Of a stretch of 64,000 bases of DNA, positions 1-8,355 are shown piece by piece. Location: contig CAVSVP010000023.1 in the NCBI GenBank assembly GCA_963731125.1, positions 62,001-126,000 on the forward strand. Reading direction: 5' to 3'. Positions within the stretch are counted from its first letter, which is position 1, and each line of letters begins with the position of its first letter. Source of the stretch: CAVSVP01 sp963731125 (GTDB taxonomy: Bacteria; Pseudomonadota; Gammaproteobacteria; Competibacterales; Competibacteraceae). A program made the translations under genes and the position numbers. The notes beneath the pieces were generated by a model. That model worked only from the letters and a program-made list of their open reading frames with translations. It was not told the DNA's origin and did not search any database.

Positions 1-258
1 GGGCAGTACGTACCGCAATCCAGCTGGCCGGCGATCTGCGGTCCGGCTGGTTACAGTGATGGTCCGGTAGCAAATGCTGAAGGCAAGGACTGCAACGTGT
101 TCCACGGCGACTATACTGGGTTGGCCATCGGTCCGGATGATAGCATTAACGTGGTGTGGACCGGGTTGAACGCCTTCGCGACTTCGCCACAGGTCGACTT
201 CTATACCGGTGACCTTCACGATGGTTATCGCCAAGATGCTATGTTCGCACGCAGATAA
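1..258 (+). CDS. C-terminal end of a secreted BNR/sialidase-like protein (5' truncated by window edge)
   Basis: Frame 1 is open from the first base to a TAA at 256-258, giving about 85 residues with no start codon needed, so the gene begins outside the window. The tail contains HGDYTGLAIGPDDSINVVW followed by a QDAMFARR end. That pattern is typical of the last blades of BNR-repeat or sialidase-like beta-propellers, where a 'GDY-GLA-GPDG-HVVWTD' strand precedes a terminal 'QDIFYAR' strand. I infer an extracellular protein, which would fit the secreted metzincin-like protein that follows. The family assignment rests on motif memory only, and the catalytic region is not visible. Confidence 0.55.
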   Translation, partial: GQYVPQSSWPAICGPAGYSDGPVANAEGKDCNVFHGDYTGLAIGPDDSINVVWTGLNAFATSPQVDFYTGDLHDGYRQDAMFARR

Positions 259-415
259 CGATGACGTTGTCTTCGAAAAAGCTGTCTTCGATGACCACGT
301 CCTCCGAAGTCGATGTATTTTTACCGCCTTCGGGGTGTTGGCCGTTATCCTTTCTAAGCTCATCTTAATGGCCGTTCGGCTGGCATGCTCAATCACAGAT
401 ACAGGGGGACCGGGA

Positions 416-1309
416 ATGCACCATTTCTCACGTAAACTACTCCTCGCCGTCAGTTTAACCGCCGCCCTCGGAGTGGCCCCTGCCGTCTGGGCCAGTCATG
501 CCTGGGGGAACTATCACTGGGCGCGCTCGAGCAACCCGGTCACCCTCGAACTCGGCAACAACGTCAACTGGCAGCTCTGGGGCCGCTGGCTCCGGCAAGC
601 ATCCGACGACTGGGGTGCCTCTTCGGTTCTCAATACTTTAATCAGACCGGGGAGAGCTAGAGGCAATTGCTTACCACCATATGGCAGGATTGAGGTCTGC
701 AATGGCACCTATGGTTACAACGGCTGGCTTGGGATCGCCCAGATCTGGGCCTCCGGCCGCCACATCGCCAAGGCAGCGACAAAGTTGAATGATACCTACC
801 ACCGCGCTTACCCCTATAATCAAAGTGGTTGGCGGGACATGGTGATGTGCCAGGAGGTCGGCCACACCTTCGGTCTTGCCCACCAGGACGAAAACTACAA
901 CAACCGTAACCTCGGCACTTGTATGGACTATACCAACAACCCAAACGCTTTCCCTAAAAACCGGGCTCCAAACGCGCACGATTATAGACAGCTGGAGATC
1001 ATCTATGCTCACAGCGACGGTACCACCGCCAGTGCCGGCACTACTGCCAGCGCCGGTGCCGGCGGTGACGGTTGCTGGCCGCCGGGGAGGTGCAACAATG
1101 GGAATCAAGGTCCGCCCCCTGCATTTGATAAGCCACTTCCCGACAGGGCTCAGTGGGGCATGTTGATCGCCACTTCCCGTGATGGTGGTCAATCGGTGTT
1201 CGCCCGTGACTTCGGCAATGGCTACCGGGTCTTTACCCACGTTACCTGGACTCTTGAGGTGGCTGAGAAGCGCCGCACTAACAGGCATAAAGATCATCGA
1301 AACCAATGA
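416..1309 (+). CDS. Secreted metzincin-like protein with QExxH in place of HExxH
   Basis: The open frame extends upstream, but the start is placed at ATG 416. It follows a purine-rich AGGGGG site (402-408) and begins a clear signal peptide (MHHFSRKLLLAVSLTAALG, cleavage after VWA). The mature protein has the metzincin zinc-site pattern CQEVGHTFGLAHQDE and a downstream 'LGTCMDYT' resembling the Met-turn. The first zinc-binding His of HExxHxxGxxH is Gln here. The C-terminal third contains a Thr/Ala/Ser/Gly linker (TTASAGTTASAGAGG) and a short Gly/Pro-rich segment with two Cys. The total is 297 aa. I infer an exported protein, either an atypical peptidase or a non-catalytic relative. It ends 15 bp before a MITE copy. 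Confidence 0.7.
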   Translation: MHHFSRKLLLAVSLTAALGVAPAVWASHAWGNYHWARSSNPVTLELGNNVNWQLWGRWLRQASDDWGASSVLNTLIRPGRARGNCLPPYGRIEVCNGTYGYNGWLGIAQIWASGRHIAKAATKLNDTYHRAYPYNQSGWRDMVMCQEVGHTFGLAHQDENYNNRNLGTCMDYTNNPNAFPKNRAPNAHDYRQLEIIYAHSDGTTASAGTTASAGAGGDGCWPPGRCNNGNQGPPPAFDKPLPDRAQWGMLIATSRDGGQSVFARDFGNGYRVFTHVTWTLEVAEKRRTNRHKDHRNQ

Positions 1310-1323
1310 CCTTCGGTAAGTGG

Positions 1324-1406
1324 TGTTGGAAAACCCTCTGGTACGCAAGCTAAGGCGTTGATTTTAATATTATAAATCGTCTAGTCCAGGGTTTTCCAAT
1401 AGCCTC
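1324..1406. repeat. MITE family 1, copy A (about 83-90 bp)
   Basis: A palindromic-ended repeat: TGTTGGAAAACCC at the left and its inverse GGGTTTTCCAATAGCCTC at the right. The interior (GCAAGCTAAGGCGTTGATTT) matches copy B at 12694-12783. A half copy is at 23398-23446. No coding capacity. It lies directly after the metzincin-like gene. Confidence 0.75.
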
Positions 1407-1582
1407 ACTCGGAAGGGATTTATTGCGTTAATTTCCTTCCGGTGCAGTACGGTTATCCCGCCTGGGTTTTTAGGAGGCCAATGCACAGAACTGTTCTGCA
1501 GCGGACAGATCTTGCCCGTTGGCAGAGACCTTCTGGCTATTGGAATGATCCACCGGCACACCGCGCTCTTCCATTCTTCCAT

Positions 1583-3126
1583 GGGCGCATTCCCATTTTC
1601 CGGGTCAAGTTTCCAAGAGCGAGAAATGAGAATTGGCCATACGTTTCAACAGGTTCCAGCGCCCTGCCTTGTAGTAGGAGCGAAGCATCAACATCTTCCC
1701 GGCGTTCTCCCGGTACCAAAAGATGCACGGTCCTTTGAGCCGGAGATTGACCACCCGGCGAATCGCACTTTCTACCGCACCACTACCGAGCGGTAAGTGC
1801 AAGGTCTTCATCATGGCATAGGCCATCCGCTGGCGATTGCGGACAAAGTAGTTCCGTTCGGTGGTCACCGCCTTGCTGTGTCGACCCTGGCATAGTGGCC
1901 CGCACGGCCTCCACGACCTGTTCGACTTGACCTTTCAACAGTAAGCGCCGGTGTTTGCGGACCCACGCTCGGCGTTCTTTGGCTGACCACCGGTGCGCAA
2001 CGCCGCCACTTTGCCCAAGTGTTCGACGGCATGATAGAAGTCGATCAGTTGATGCACCCGCTGCGGGTCCAACCCTAGAGCCTTGATCAGCGTCCCCACC
2101 CGATTCCAGATCCAATGCGCGCCATCGGCGACAAACAGCACCTGATCGGCTTGATCGAGTCCCAGGCTCTGCAGATACCCACGCAGTAACCTCAGCCACG
2201 CGTCCGGCCCACGCAGCGTGCCGTCAATCACCGGCGCAAAGCTCTTCTCCAGCTTTCCCTTCGCATCCACCACGTACACGATGAACAGCTTCGGCTCGCG
2301 CCAGGCCCCACGGTAGCGCTGTCGCCCCTTCTTCGTCTTCGGGCCGCGCTTGGGCTCGCGTAGCCGCACCCGGCCCCCATCACCGCTGATCACCACCCGC
2401 CGGCCCGCCACCGACTCGCCTTCGGCCCACGCCACCCCTGACTCTGCTGCTGTACGATCCGCGCCCGCTCGGCATAGCGGTAGCTCAATTGCCGAACCGT
2501 CTTCGCCCCCAACCTCAGCCCGTGATCGGCCAACACCTGCGTCACTTCCTCAAATGAACTCAACAACGCTGACCAGGCACTCACCTGCGCCCCCAGCCAC
2601 GGCGTGCACCGTTCATGAATCCCCAACAACACTAACCCCGCATACACCCCCCGATACCGCTTGCCCCGGCGCCGATCACAGCGCCGCCGGTAATATCGCA
2701 CCCGCACCTCGATCTCCCAGCCACTGGCCGTACGAATTCGAACCCGACTCCCAGCCTTCGCTCTTCAGCCGGCCCGGCCACGCTCAATCAGCTCCGCTTC
2801 CGCCGCTTGCTGCTCCGCCGAATCCAAGTTCGCTTGCACCTGCCGCTCCAGCAACACACTCGCTAACCGATCCGTCTCGGCCCGAATCTCCCGCTCTAAC
2901 GCCTCCAGTTCTTCCGCACTGCTTACCATCCTCCGCCTTGCTCCAGCTCGCGCAAACGATCATAGACCCCTTGTTTATCGGCCTTGTTTTCGGCATAATC
3001 GAGGGTGCCAAATCGTTATTCATCTCTCTTCCTCCAGAAATACAATTCAGGGGAGAGAATATTGGTGATTTGGACTCCTATGTCACGGGGCCATCAGTCA
3101 TGGCCCGGAAAATGGGAATGCGCCCC
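1583..3126 (-). mobile_element. ISKra4-family insertion sequence, about 1.54 kb
   Basis: A perfect 22-bp terminal inverted repeat lies at 1583-1604 and 3104-3125 (left end begins GGGCGCATTCCCATTTTCCG). The octamer TCTTCCAT flanks it at 1575-1582 and 3127-3134, consistent with an 8-bp target duplication if the element ends at 3126. It carries one degenerate transposase gene on the minus strand. The target was an IS6-type transposase remnant. Confidence 0.85.
1605..2929 (-). pseudogene. ISKra4-family transposase, multiply frameshifted
   Basis: The start is an ATG at 2927-2929 (MVSSAEELEALEREIRAETD), a coiled N-terminal region. The sequence then passes through three frames: RVRYYRRRCDRRRGKRYRGVY and the QLSYRYAERARIV segment; the DDE-like block VVISGDGGRVRLREPKRGPK and VLFVADGAHWIWNRV; and the C-terminal PLGSGAVESAIRRVVNLRLK with MLMLRSYYKAGRWN, ending at 1605. 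These are standard ISKra4 transposase landmarks. At least three frame changes (near 2435, 1950-2000 and 1868) separate them, so no full-length protein can be made. The surrounding IS retains perfect ends and a target duplication, so the insertion is recent enough to read but the gene is dead. Confidence 0.85.
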
Positions 3127-3354
3127 TCTTCCATCATCTCTTCTAAATCACGGTAGCTCCGCGGGTATGCCAGATACCAATGTACGCACGTCAGGATGAT
3201 GTCTTTTTCGAAGTGGTGTCCTTTGAAGTCAATAATGGGAGTTCGCAGAGCCAAATTTCTCGAACCCAGAGCTTATCGGAAACGCAGCTCCTTTACTAAC
3301 GCAACAGAACGCTCAAGACTACCAAAGTTAAAAAGGCTTTTGTGGAGAAAAGCC

Positions 3355-3549
3355 TTCAATGGCACGGAGGTTTACAACTTCAACGCTGGGGAAATGGGGA
3401 AGGTGGAAACGAAAAAGGAAGAAACGAAAAAGGAGGAAAATACCAAGTCCAAAGCCACACAAAAGCCAAAGCAAGTCAAAACCACCAGGAAACGGAGTTC
3501 AAAGAGTAGCAATAAGCAACAGACCCAACCAGCAGCAACAGCAATTTAA
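3355..3549 (+). pseudogene. Lys-rich C-terminal protein fragment (possibly phasin-like)
   Basis: The segment reads TEVYNFNAGEMGKVETKKEE and continues into a Lys/Thr/Gln-rich tail ending QPAATAI and a TAA at 3547-3549. A neighbouring frame just upstream reads KAFVEKSLQWHG, so a frameshift may join the two. The combination 'KAFVEKSLQ.WN.EVYNFN' followed by a basic Ala/Pro/Lys tail resembles the end of PHA-granule phasins, but this is a weak resemblance. No start codon with a ribosome site is convincing. It lies between the IS6 remnant and tRNA-Ala and is most likely debris. Confidence 0.3.
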
Positions 3550-3709
3550 TAAAATGGTAATACCATCCAGCGTCAACCGTTGCTGTGAAAAATGAGGTTA
3601 ACCATGGGGTTTTTGGGCTGGTATCGGACTAATTGCACTTCCGGTGCACTTCCAGTTTGTGATATGGGAAAAGGAACTTTAGAAAATCAACTTAATTTTT
3701 TGATTTTAT

Positions 3710-3785
<76 letters not shown>

Positions 3786-3944
3786 ATGATGGCAAGGCAG
3801 AACATAATACAACGGTTCGCCGTGTGCGGCTACCTCTTCTGAGAAATTTTTCAATGGGTTTAGTCTTTATTTATATATTTTTATTTAATCTTTTGGCACC
3901 TTTCAAATTCCAGTTGACAGTTTCGAGGAAACCTCTGGTGACAG

Positions 3945-5197
3945 TTCACTACCGTACACTTTTTAGAATGGCGTCCCCTAAGGTAGGTAATTTATTGTAA
4001 GATAGCAGCTTTTTGTTTTCAGGGGGGCAAACGATGGGGGATGCATACCGTCGATTTCAGGCCATTTGGCAGGCCTTGAAAACGAGGTATCCGGGGGAGC
4101 CCCGCGGTCAAGTGGTGCGTCATCTCAATACGCTGGCGGCCCTGGTCTGCGGGATTGTCGGCAGTCAACGGACGAATTTACCCGCGATTGCTGGTGAGGT
4201 ACCCAGCGCCAGCCGCGAGGCCAGTCAGATCAAGAAGTTCAAGCGCTGGTTGCTGAACGAGCGGATCGAGGCCGAGGTCTACTTTGTGCCGTTTCTGGAG
4301 TTGCTGCTGGCGAGTCTGGTGCGGCACACGCTGGTGTTGGTGATCGATGGCAGCGCGGTGGGGCGTGGTTGCGTCACGCTCATGGTCAGTGTGGTGTATC
4401 GCGGGCGAGCGGTGCCGCGGAGATGGGTAGTGCGGCAGGGGAACCAAGGGCCTTTTCCGGAACCGATGCATGTGGAGCTGATCAACGCGGTCAGCCAATG
4501 GATTCCCGCAGGCAGTGACGTGGTGTGTTTGGGTGATGGGGAGTTCGATGGCACCGCCTGGTTAGCCGAACGGGAGCGCTGGAACTGGAACTATGTCTGC
4601 CGCACGGCCAAGAATGTGGTGTGCGTGGAACAGGGCGAGTGTTTTGCCCCGCAGGATATCTGCCCCGCGCCGGGGCACTGTGTCGGGGTGGCGGAGGTGT
4701 TGTTCACGCCGGCCACTTAGGGTCCTGTGCACATCCTTGCCTGGTGGGAGAAAGGGCAGCAAGAACCGCTCTATCTGGTGAGCAGCAATCTGGCGGTGGC
4801 AGAGGAGGCCTGCTATTGGTATCGAAAGCGGTTTCGCATTGAAACCTTCTTCTCGGACCAAAAAAGCCGGGGCTTTCACCTGCACAAGAGCCATTTGTCG
4901 GACCCGAAGCGGCTCACGCGCCTGATGCTCGGCAGTTGTCTAGCTTACCTGTGGGTGGTGTACCTGGGAACGTTTGCCTTACAAACGGCTTGGTATCGAC
5001 ACATCCATCGAACCGATCGTTGTGACTTGAGCTTGTTTCAGCTGGGGTTGCGGTTGTTGAAACACTTCTTGAGGGAAGGAATCGCAATTCCGAGGTTTCG
5101 CTTTGCTCTGCCAGACCTTGCGGTTACATGATATAAGCAACTGAACTATATATTTTTTCTATGATTGTCTAAGCTAAAAAAAGTGTACGGTAGTGAA
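3945..5197 (+). mobile_element. IS4-family insertion sequence, 1253 bp
   Basis: Perfect 20-bp inverted ends lie at 3945-3964 and 5178-5197 (TTCACTACCGTACACTTTTT). They are flanked by the 9-bp direct repeat TGGTGACAG at 3936-3944 and 5198-5206. It contains a single transposase gene with an in-frame amber codon, and it is inserted just inside the left end of the 3895-10821 element. Confidence 0.92.
4034..5131 (+). pseudogene. IS4-family transposase interrupted by one in-frame TAG
   Basis: The reading frame from ATG 4034 runs to a TAG at 4718-4720 and continues in the same frame to 5131, for about 365 codons in total. Catalytic landmarks are present on both sides: first Asp in LVIDGSAVGRG, second Asp in CLGDGEFDGTAW, and the YREK-like glutamate block YRKRFRIETFFSDQKSRGFH after the stop. 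A single nonsense change, most simply Gln to amber, therefore separates the catalytic Glu from the rest. Unless the amber is read through, the product would be inactive. The ends and target duplication are intact. Confidence 0.85.
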
Positions 5198-5224
5198 TGG
5201 TGACAGTAGATACCGTCTTGAAAG

Positions 5225-6228
5225 TCAAGCCTGCTGAAGGGTCCGAGGGTGGAAATTGGTTTGGTTTTTGATGACCCCGAAGCAAATATGCGCCAATTTA
5301 CGCATGGCAGCGCCGAGGGCGGCCATTTTACATTTACCGCGTTGGCGCAACCGCTCATAGAAGGTACGCACATCCGGATTACAACGGCAAGCGACGATGG
5401 CGGCCATGTAAAGCTTAGTGCGCACGCGTGCCGGGCCGAGCTTGGACAGATGGGGCGGTAACGGACGCTGGAGCCGGACTCATGCACGGTGGGGATGACG
5501 CCGAGATAGGAGGCAAACTGCGCCGCCGAGGCAAAGCGTTGGCCAGATTGCAAGAGGGCGACCATCAGGCTCGACAGCACCGGGCCGATACCGGGGATCG
5601 AGAGCCAGTGTTGTCGGTCTTGTTTCAACGGCGGGTGACGATCGATGTGATCGTCGATAGTTTGTCGCAGCCGCTGCTGCTCCGCTTCCAGAAAGGCAAT
5701 TCCACGCGCCAGCGACGCGATCACGGAGGCGGCACTGGGTTGGCTGAGACGGGCTTTCTCAAGACGGTTACGTTCGCGTTGCAAGTCGGTTTCCACCGCG
5801 GCCAAGCGCTTAAGCAAGGCACTCAAGTGGCGCACCTCGGGCGGCTCCGGTTGCCAGGGACGGGGCTGGGTGAGCACCCCGAAGCGAGCAATGGTCAGCG
5901 CATCCATCGCATCGTTCTTGGCCTTGATCCCCAGGCCCTTGGCAACGTCCTTCAAGGCGTTGGGGTTGATGACCGACACTACCAGGCCCGCGTCGTGCAG
6001 CGCATGGGCCAGCGCTTCATGATAGGGGCCGGTGGCCTCCATCACCGCGTGCAGCTCGGCGGGAGCAGCGCCGGTTTGGTTCTGGCACCAGGTGATCAGG
6101 GTCTGAAAACCCTCCGGCGTATTAGGCACCTGCTTTTGGCGCTTGTTGAGCGTGTCGGGCTCCAGCAGTACGACGACATCCAACTTCTTTTTACTCACAT
6201 CAATACCGATGAAAACCATACGCTTCAC
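5225..6228 (-). pseudogene. IS110-family transposase (RuvC-like DEDD plus C-terminal domain), one frameshift
   Basis: The start is the ATG at 6228 (MKRMVFIGIDVSKKKLDVVV). DEDD landmarks are FIGIDVSKKKLDV, AVMEATGPYHEA and KAKNDAMDALTIARFG. The Transposase_20 part begins at WLSIPGIGPVLSSLM and reaches SYLGVIPTVHESGSSVRYRP, with the Ser/Gly pair expected for the second catalytic motif. Just after that, a C appears to be missing from a run (near 5457). The frame then shifts, while the true tail continues in the next frame as VRTKLYMAAIVACRCNPDVR and MRKLAHICFGVIKNQTNFHP to 5225. Without correction the protein would be 360 aa with a foreign tail (ending at 5146). A sequencing error cannot be excluded. 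Confidence 0.85.
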
Positions 6229-6420
6229 TCCTCACTCCCATTCGCAGGCTAACCTTGTGCTCATGCAGACTCCGCGGTCTTGGATACCGTTCAGCCTGGG
6301 GTGGCGAACTGGGGGACACACGGGGGATATCTACGCGGCAGACTCGCGGTCTTCGGGTGGGGACAACCTCCCGGGTCCCGTGTGGTGGTAGCTAATCACC
6401 ACACGCTTCAAGATACAAGG
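6229..6420 (-). ncRNA. Candidate bridge RNA region / 5' noncoding end of the IS110-type element
   Basis: About 190 nt without coding signal lies directly upstream of the IS110-type transposase. In characterised IS110-group elements this side encodes the structured bridge RNA that specifies target and donor. Visible structure includes a perfect hairpin GTGTGGTG-GTAGCTAAT-CACCACAC near 6380-6404 and several G-rich/C-rich pairs (CGGGTGGGG, CCTCCCGGG). The function and exact ends are inference. The element boundary is set only by the return to host-IS sequence before 6485. Confidence 0.35.
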
Positions 6421-6484
6421 ATGGTGATATGAATCATGAATCGTTAAGATTCATCAATAACCAGCACTAACCAGAGTCAATGCG

Positions 6485-7816
6485 ATGAAGTTTACCAGAC
6501 GTGCAGATTTAGATCCCCAGACCCGTATCCATATTGTCATGCTCGCTTGGCTGCATCAAGGTGTCTACGGGAAAATGACGGAAATCGCCAACACTTATCT
6601 GATATCCAGGACCTTTCTCTACCAACTGCTTTTGGCTGCCAACCTCCAGTTGGAAATACTCTTTAGCGATGAAAAGCTGCTGTTTCAAAAAGATCGTCAG
6701 CACTTCGAACACCTGCTCTTGTTGTTACGCTTGGAAGGAAACTGCTCGCTTCTGAGTATCTCTTCGATTTTGAAAGCCCTGCAATATCGCCCTAATTCCG
6801 TCGGCTATCTCAGTCAGTTCTTCCAAAGCGCGGGGCAGGCGCTTGCGTGCACCCTCTTGATGCCGTCAAAGAAGGTCGTGTTTTATCTCAGCGATGAAAT
6901 TTTCGCTATCCACGTTCCCATTTTGCTCACCATCGATGCGCAAAGTACCGCGATTCTCAAAATCGAGCTGGCCTCAGATCGCTCGGCTGAGACCTGGAGA
7001 GCGCATTTTGAAGCCCTTGAGAATCACTATTTCGTCAGCCTTGGTCTGGCCTCGGCTCGGGGCCTGGGCCTGGTAGCCGGCTACCAGGGTGCGTGCGACA
7101 TGGCCTTATGGGTGGCGGATTATTTCCACGAGTTTCGCGACCGCTTTGCGTTGCTGCACCGATTGGAGCGCAAAGCCTATGGCGCCATTGCCAAAGAAGA
7201 TGAGGCGGCAAGGAAGTTTGCCGGTGCCAAAAGCGAGGCCAATCTGGCCAAGCGTCTCCAACAGTATGACGCCGCCCATCATGCCTGTGAGCAGGCCATG
7301 GAACGCTACGACCAATTCGCCCTGCTGCTGCACTGGCTGCGTGAAGCGTTACAATTATGCTCTCCCCATGGGCGACTGCGCACTCAAGAAAACGTGCGCT
7401 CGGACCTGATGCTCCTGTTAGACCTGATCCAAGCGCTCGACTGCGTCGCCATGACCAAAACAATCAAGCCCCTTCGCAAGCATGTCGATGACCTTTTAGT
7501 CCCGTTCAAACAAGCCGAAGTGATGGCGACTGAACTGCGTTTAGTAGTACCCCACGATGCCTTGGATTTTCTGGTGCTGGCCTGGCACCATGATCATCTC
7601 ATCTACCAATCGGGCTCGAAGCCACCGCGTTACCATCAACAAGAACGAGACTTCTGGTTGGCGTGCGCCGAAGGGCTCCTTGGCAGCGCGTTTGATACCC
7701 TCAAAGCGCTGGTGTTCGACAAGCTCGACACCATTATACGGGCCTCCTCGCTGGTCGAGATGGTCAATTCGCTCATTCGTCCCTATCTCAATAGCTGTAA
7801 CGACCCCTTCACTTAA
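6485..7816 (+). pseudogene. Transposase of the host IS, N-terminal part (split by a serine-recombinase element)
   Basis: About 440 residues are readable from ATG 6485. A KMTEIANTYLISRTFLYQLL segment near residue 30-55 looks like a helix-turn-helix. A DDE-like core may run through FYLSDEIFAIHVPILLTIDA and LGLVAGYQGACDMALWVADY. The family is not one I recognise. The protein reads naturally to SLVEMVNSLIRPYLNSC and then diverges into NDPFT and a stop at 7816. The expected continuation is found 2.5 kb downstream (KGQITQETLNLIMFYHNHRR, from about 10345), so the gene was disrupted by insertion rather than ending here. Confidence 0.75.
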
Positions 7817-7817
7817 T

Positions 7818-8090
7818 ACCCCCTTCCACTACCCGTCAGAAACCGAGGTCACCGAGATTGAAATCACCGATGTGCGTCATCCGTTATTTGGGCGGCGATT
7901 TGCGGTGTTCTCGTGGCCAACGTCTTCACGCAGTGCGGGTTTTGTGACCGTCATTTATCGCGACCCGATGCGGCTGCGAATCCCCTTATCCTGTCACTCT
8001 ATCTCACCCCCCCTCGACAAGGCCGCCTCAGCAAGCTCACGCTGGCGAGTGTGACTGAGTTGGTCACGTTAGCGACGCAATACGAGGTGT
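7818..8090 (+). pseudogene. Small accessory ORF of the serine-recombinase element (frameshifted)
   Basis: One frame reads PSETEVTEIEITDVRHPLFG, then RRFAVFSW and VTVIYRDPMRLRIPLS. A neighbouring frame then continues with SKLTLASVTELVTLATQYE. Joined, this looks like a short conserved protein of about 90 residues with an 'HPLFGRRF' motif, of the kind found immediately upstream of recombinase genes in this type of element. The frame change is near 8000-8030. Function unknown. No strong start is visible because the left boundary of the element is close. Confidence 0.45.
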
Positions 8091-8091
8091 T

Positions 8092-8355
8092 ATGTCCATC
8101 CCCTCCGAAGCTGTCTGGTCGCGGCTTACCCCGGCGCTGCAAGCGGCCATCCGCGAAGAACTAATCACTGTTATGCAGGAGGTGCTTTATGCTGGCATCC
8201 GAACTGATCACGCCGCAACAGCTGGCACGCAAAGCCATCATCTATGTGCGCCAGTCCAGTCCCCACCAAGCCATCAGCCACCAGGAGAGCCTGCGGTTGC
8301 AGTATGCCCTGCAAAGCCGGGCACGGGAACTGGGCTGGCCGGCCGATGCTATTGA
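8092..8355 (+). CDS. Small ORF between accessory ORF and recombinase
   Basis: ATG 8092 opens with MSIPSEAVWSRLTPALQAAI, a short helical peptide of unknown function. The first 40 or so codons precede the recombinase start at 8189; the rest overlaps it in another frame. Its position between the 'HPLFGRRF' ORF and the recombinase suggests a conserved three-gene cassette, but the true stop may have been lost, since the overlap of 167 bp is unusually long. Low confidence that the full ORF is translated. Confidence 0.35.
   Translation: MSIPSEAVWSRLTPALQAAIREELITVMQEVLYAGIRTDHAATAGTQSHHLCAPVQSPPSHQPPGEPAVAVCPAKPGTGTGLAGRCY

Larger units (their letters stand above)
1470..3243 (-). pseudogene. IS6-family transposase remnant, internally deleted and split by an ISKra4 insertion
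   Basis: On the minus strand, 3127-3243 encodes an IS6/IS26-type N-terminus (IDFKGHHFEKDIILTCVHWY, then a SYRDLEEMMEER segment). The same frame resumes left of the inserted IS as ERGVPVDHSN, restoring the usual 'EERGV.VDHS' of the family. It then jumps to SANGQDLSAAEQFCALAS and a stop at 1470-1472, which resembles an IS6 C-terminus. The whole DDE core is missing, so this was already an internally deleted remnant. No ATG is visible; the frame could begin at ATT or further upstream. Family call from motifs; exact outer ends of the IS6 copy were not found. Confidence 0.65.

Noticed and set aside
209..415. Upstream extension of the metzincin-like gene
   Set aside because: No ribosome site; the ATG at 416 begins a proper signal peptide, and the first part overlaps the end of the preceding gene.
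2350..3156. 268-aa plus-strand open frame over the ISKra4 element
   Set aside because: Antisense shadow of the transposase; Ser/Pro/Thr-rich low-complexity translation with no motif, and it crosses the IS end.
5428..6252. 274-aa plus-strand open frame across the IS110 transposase
   Set aside because: Antisense to a recognisable RuvC-like transposase; no motif or ribosome site.
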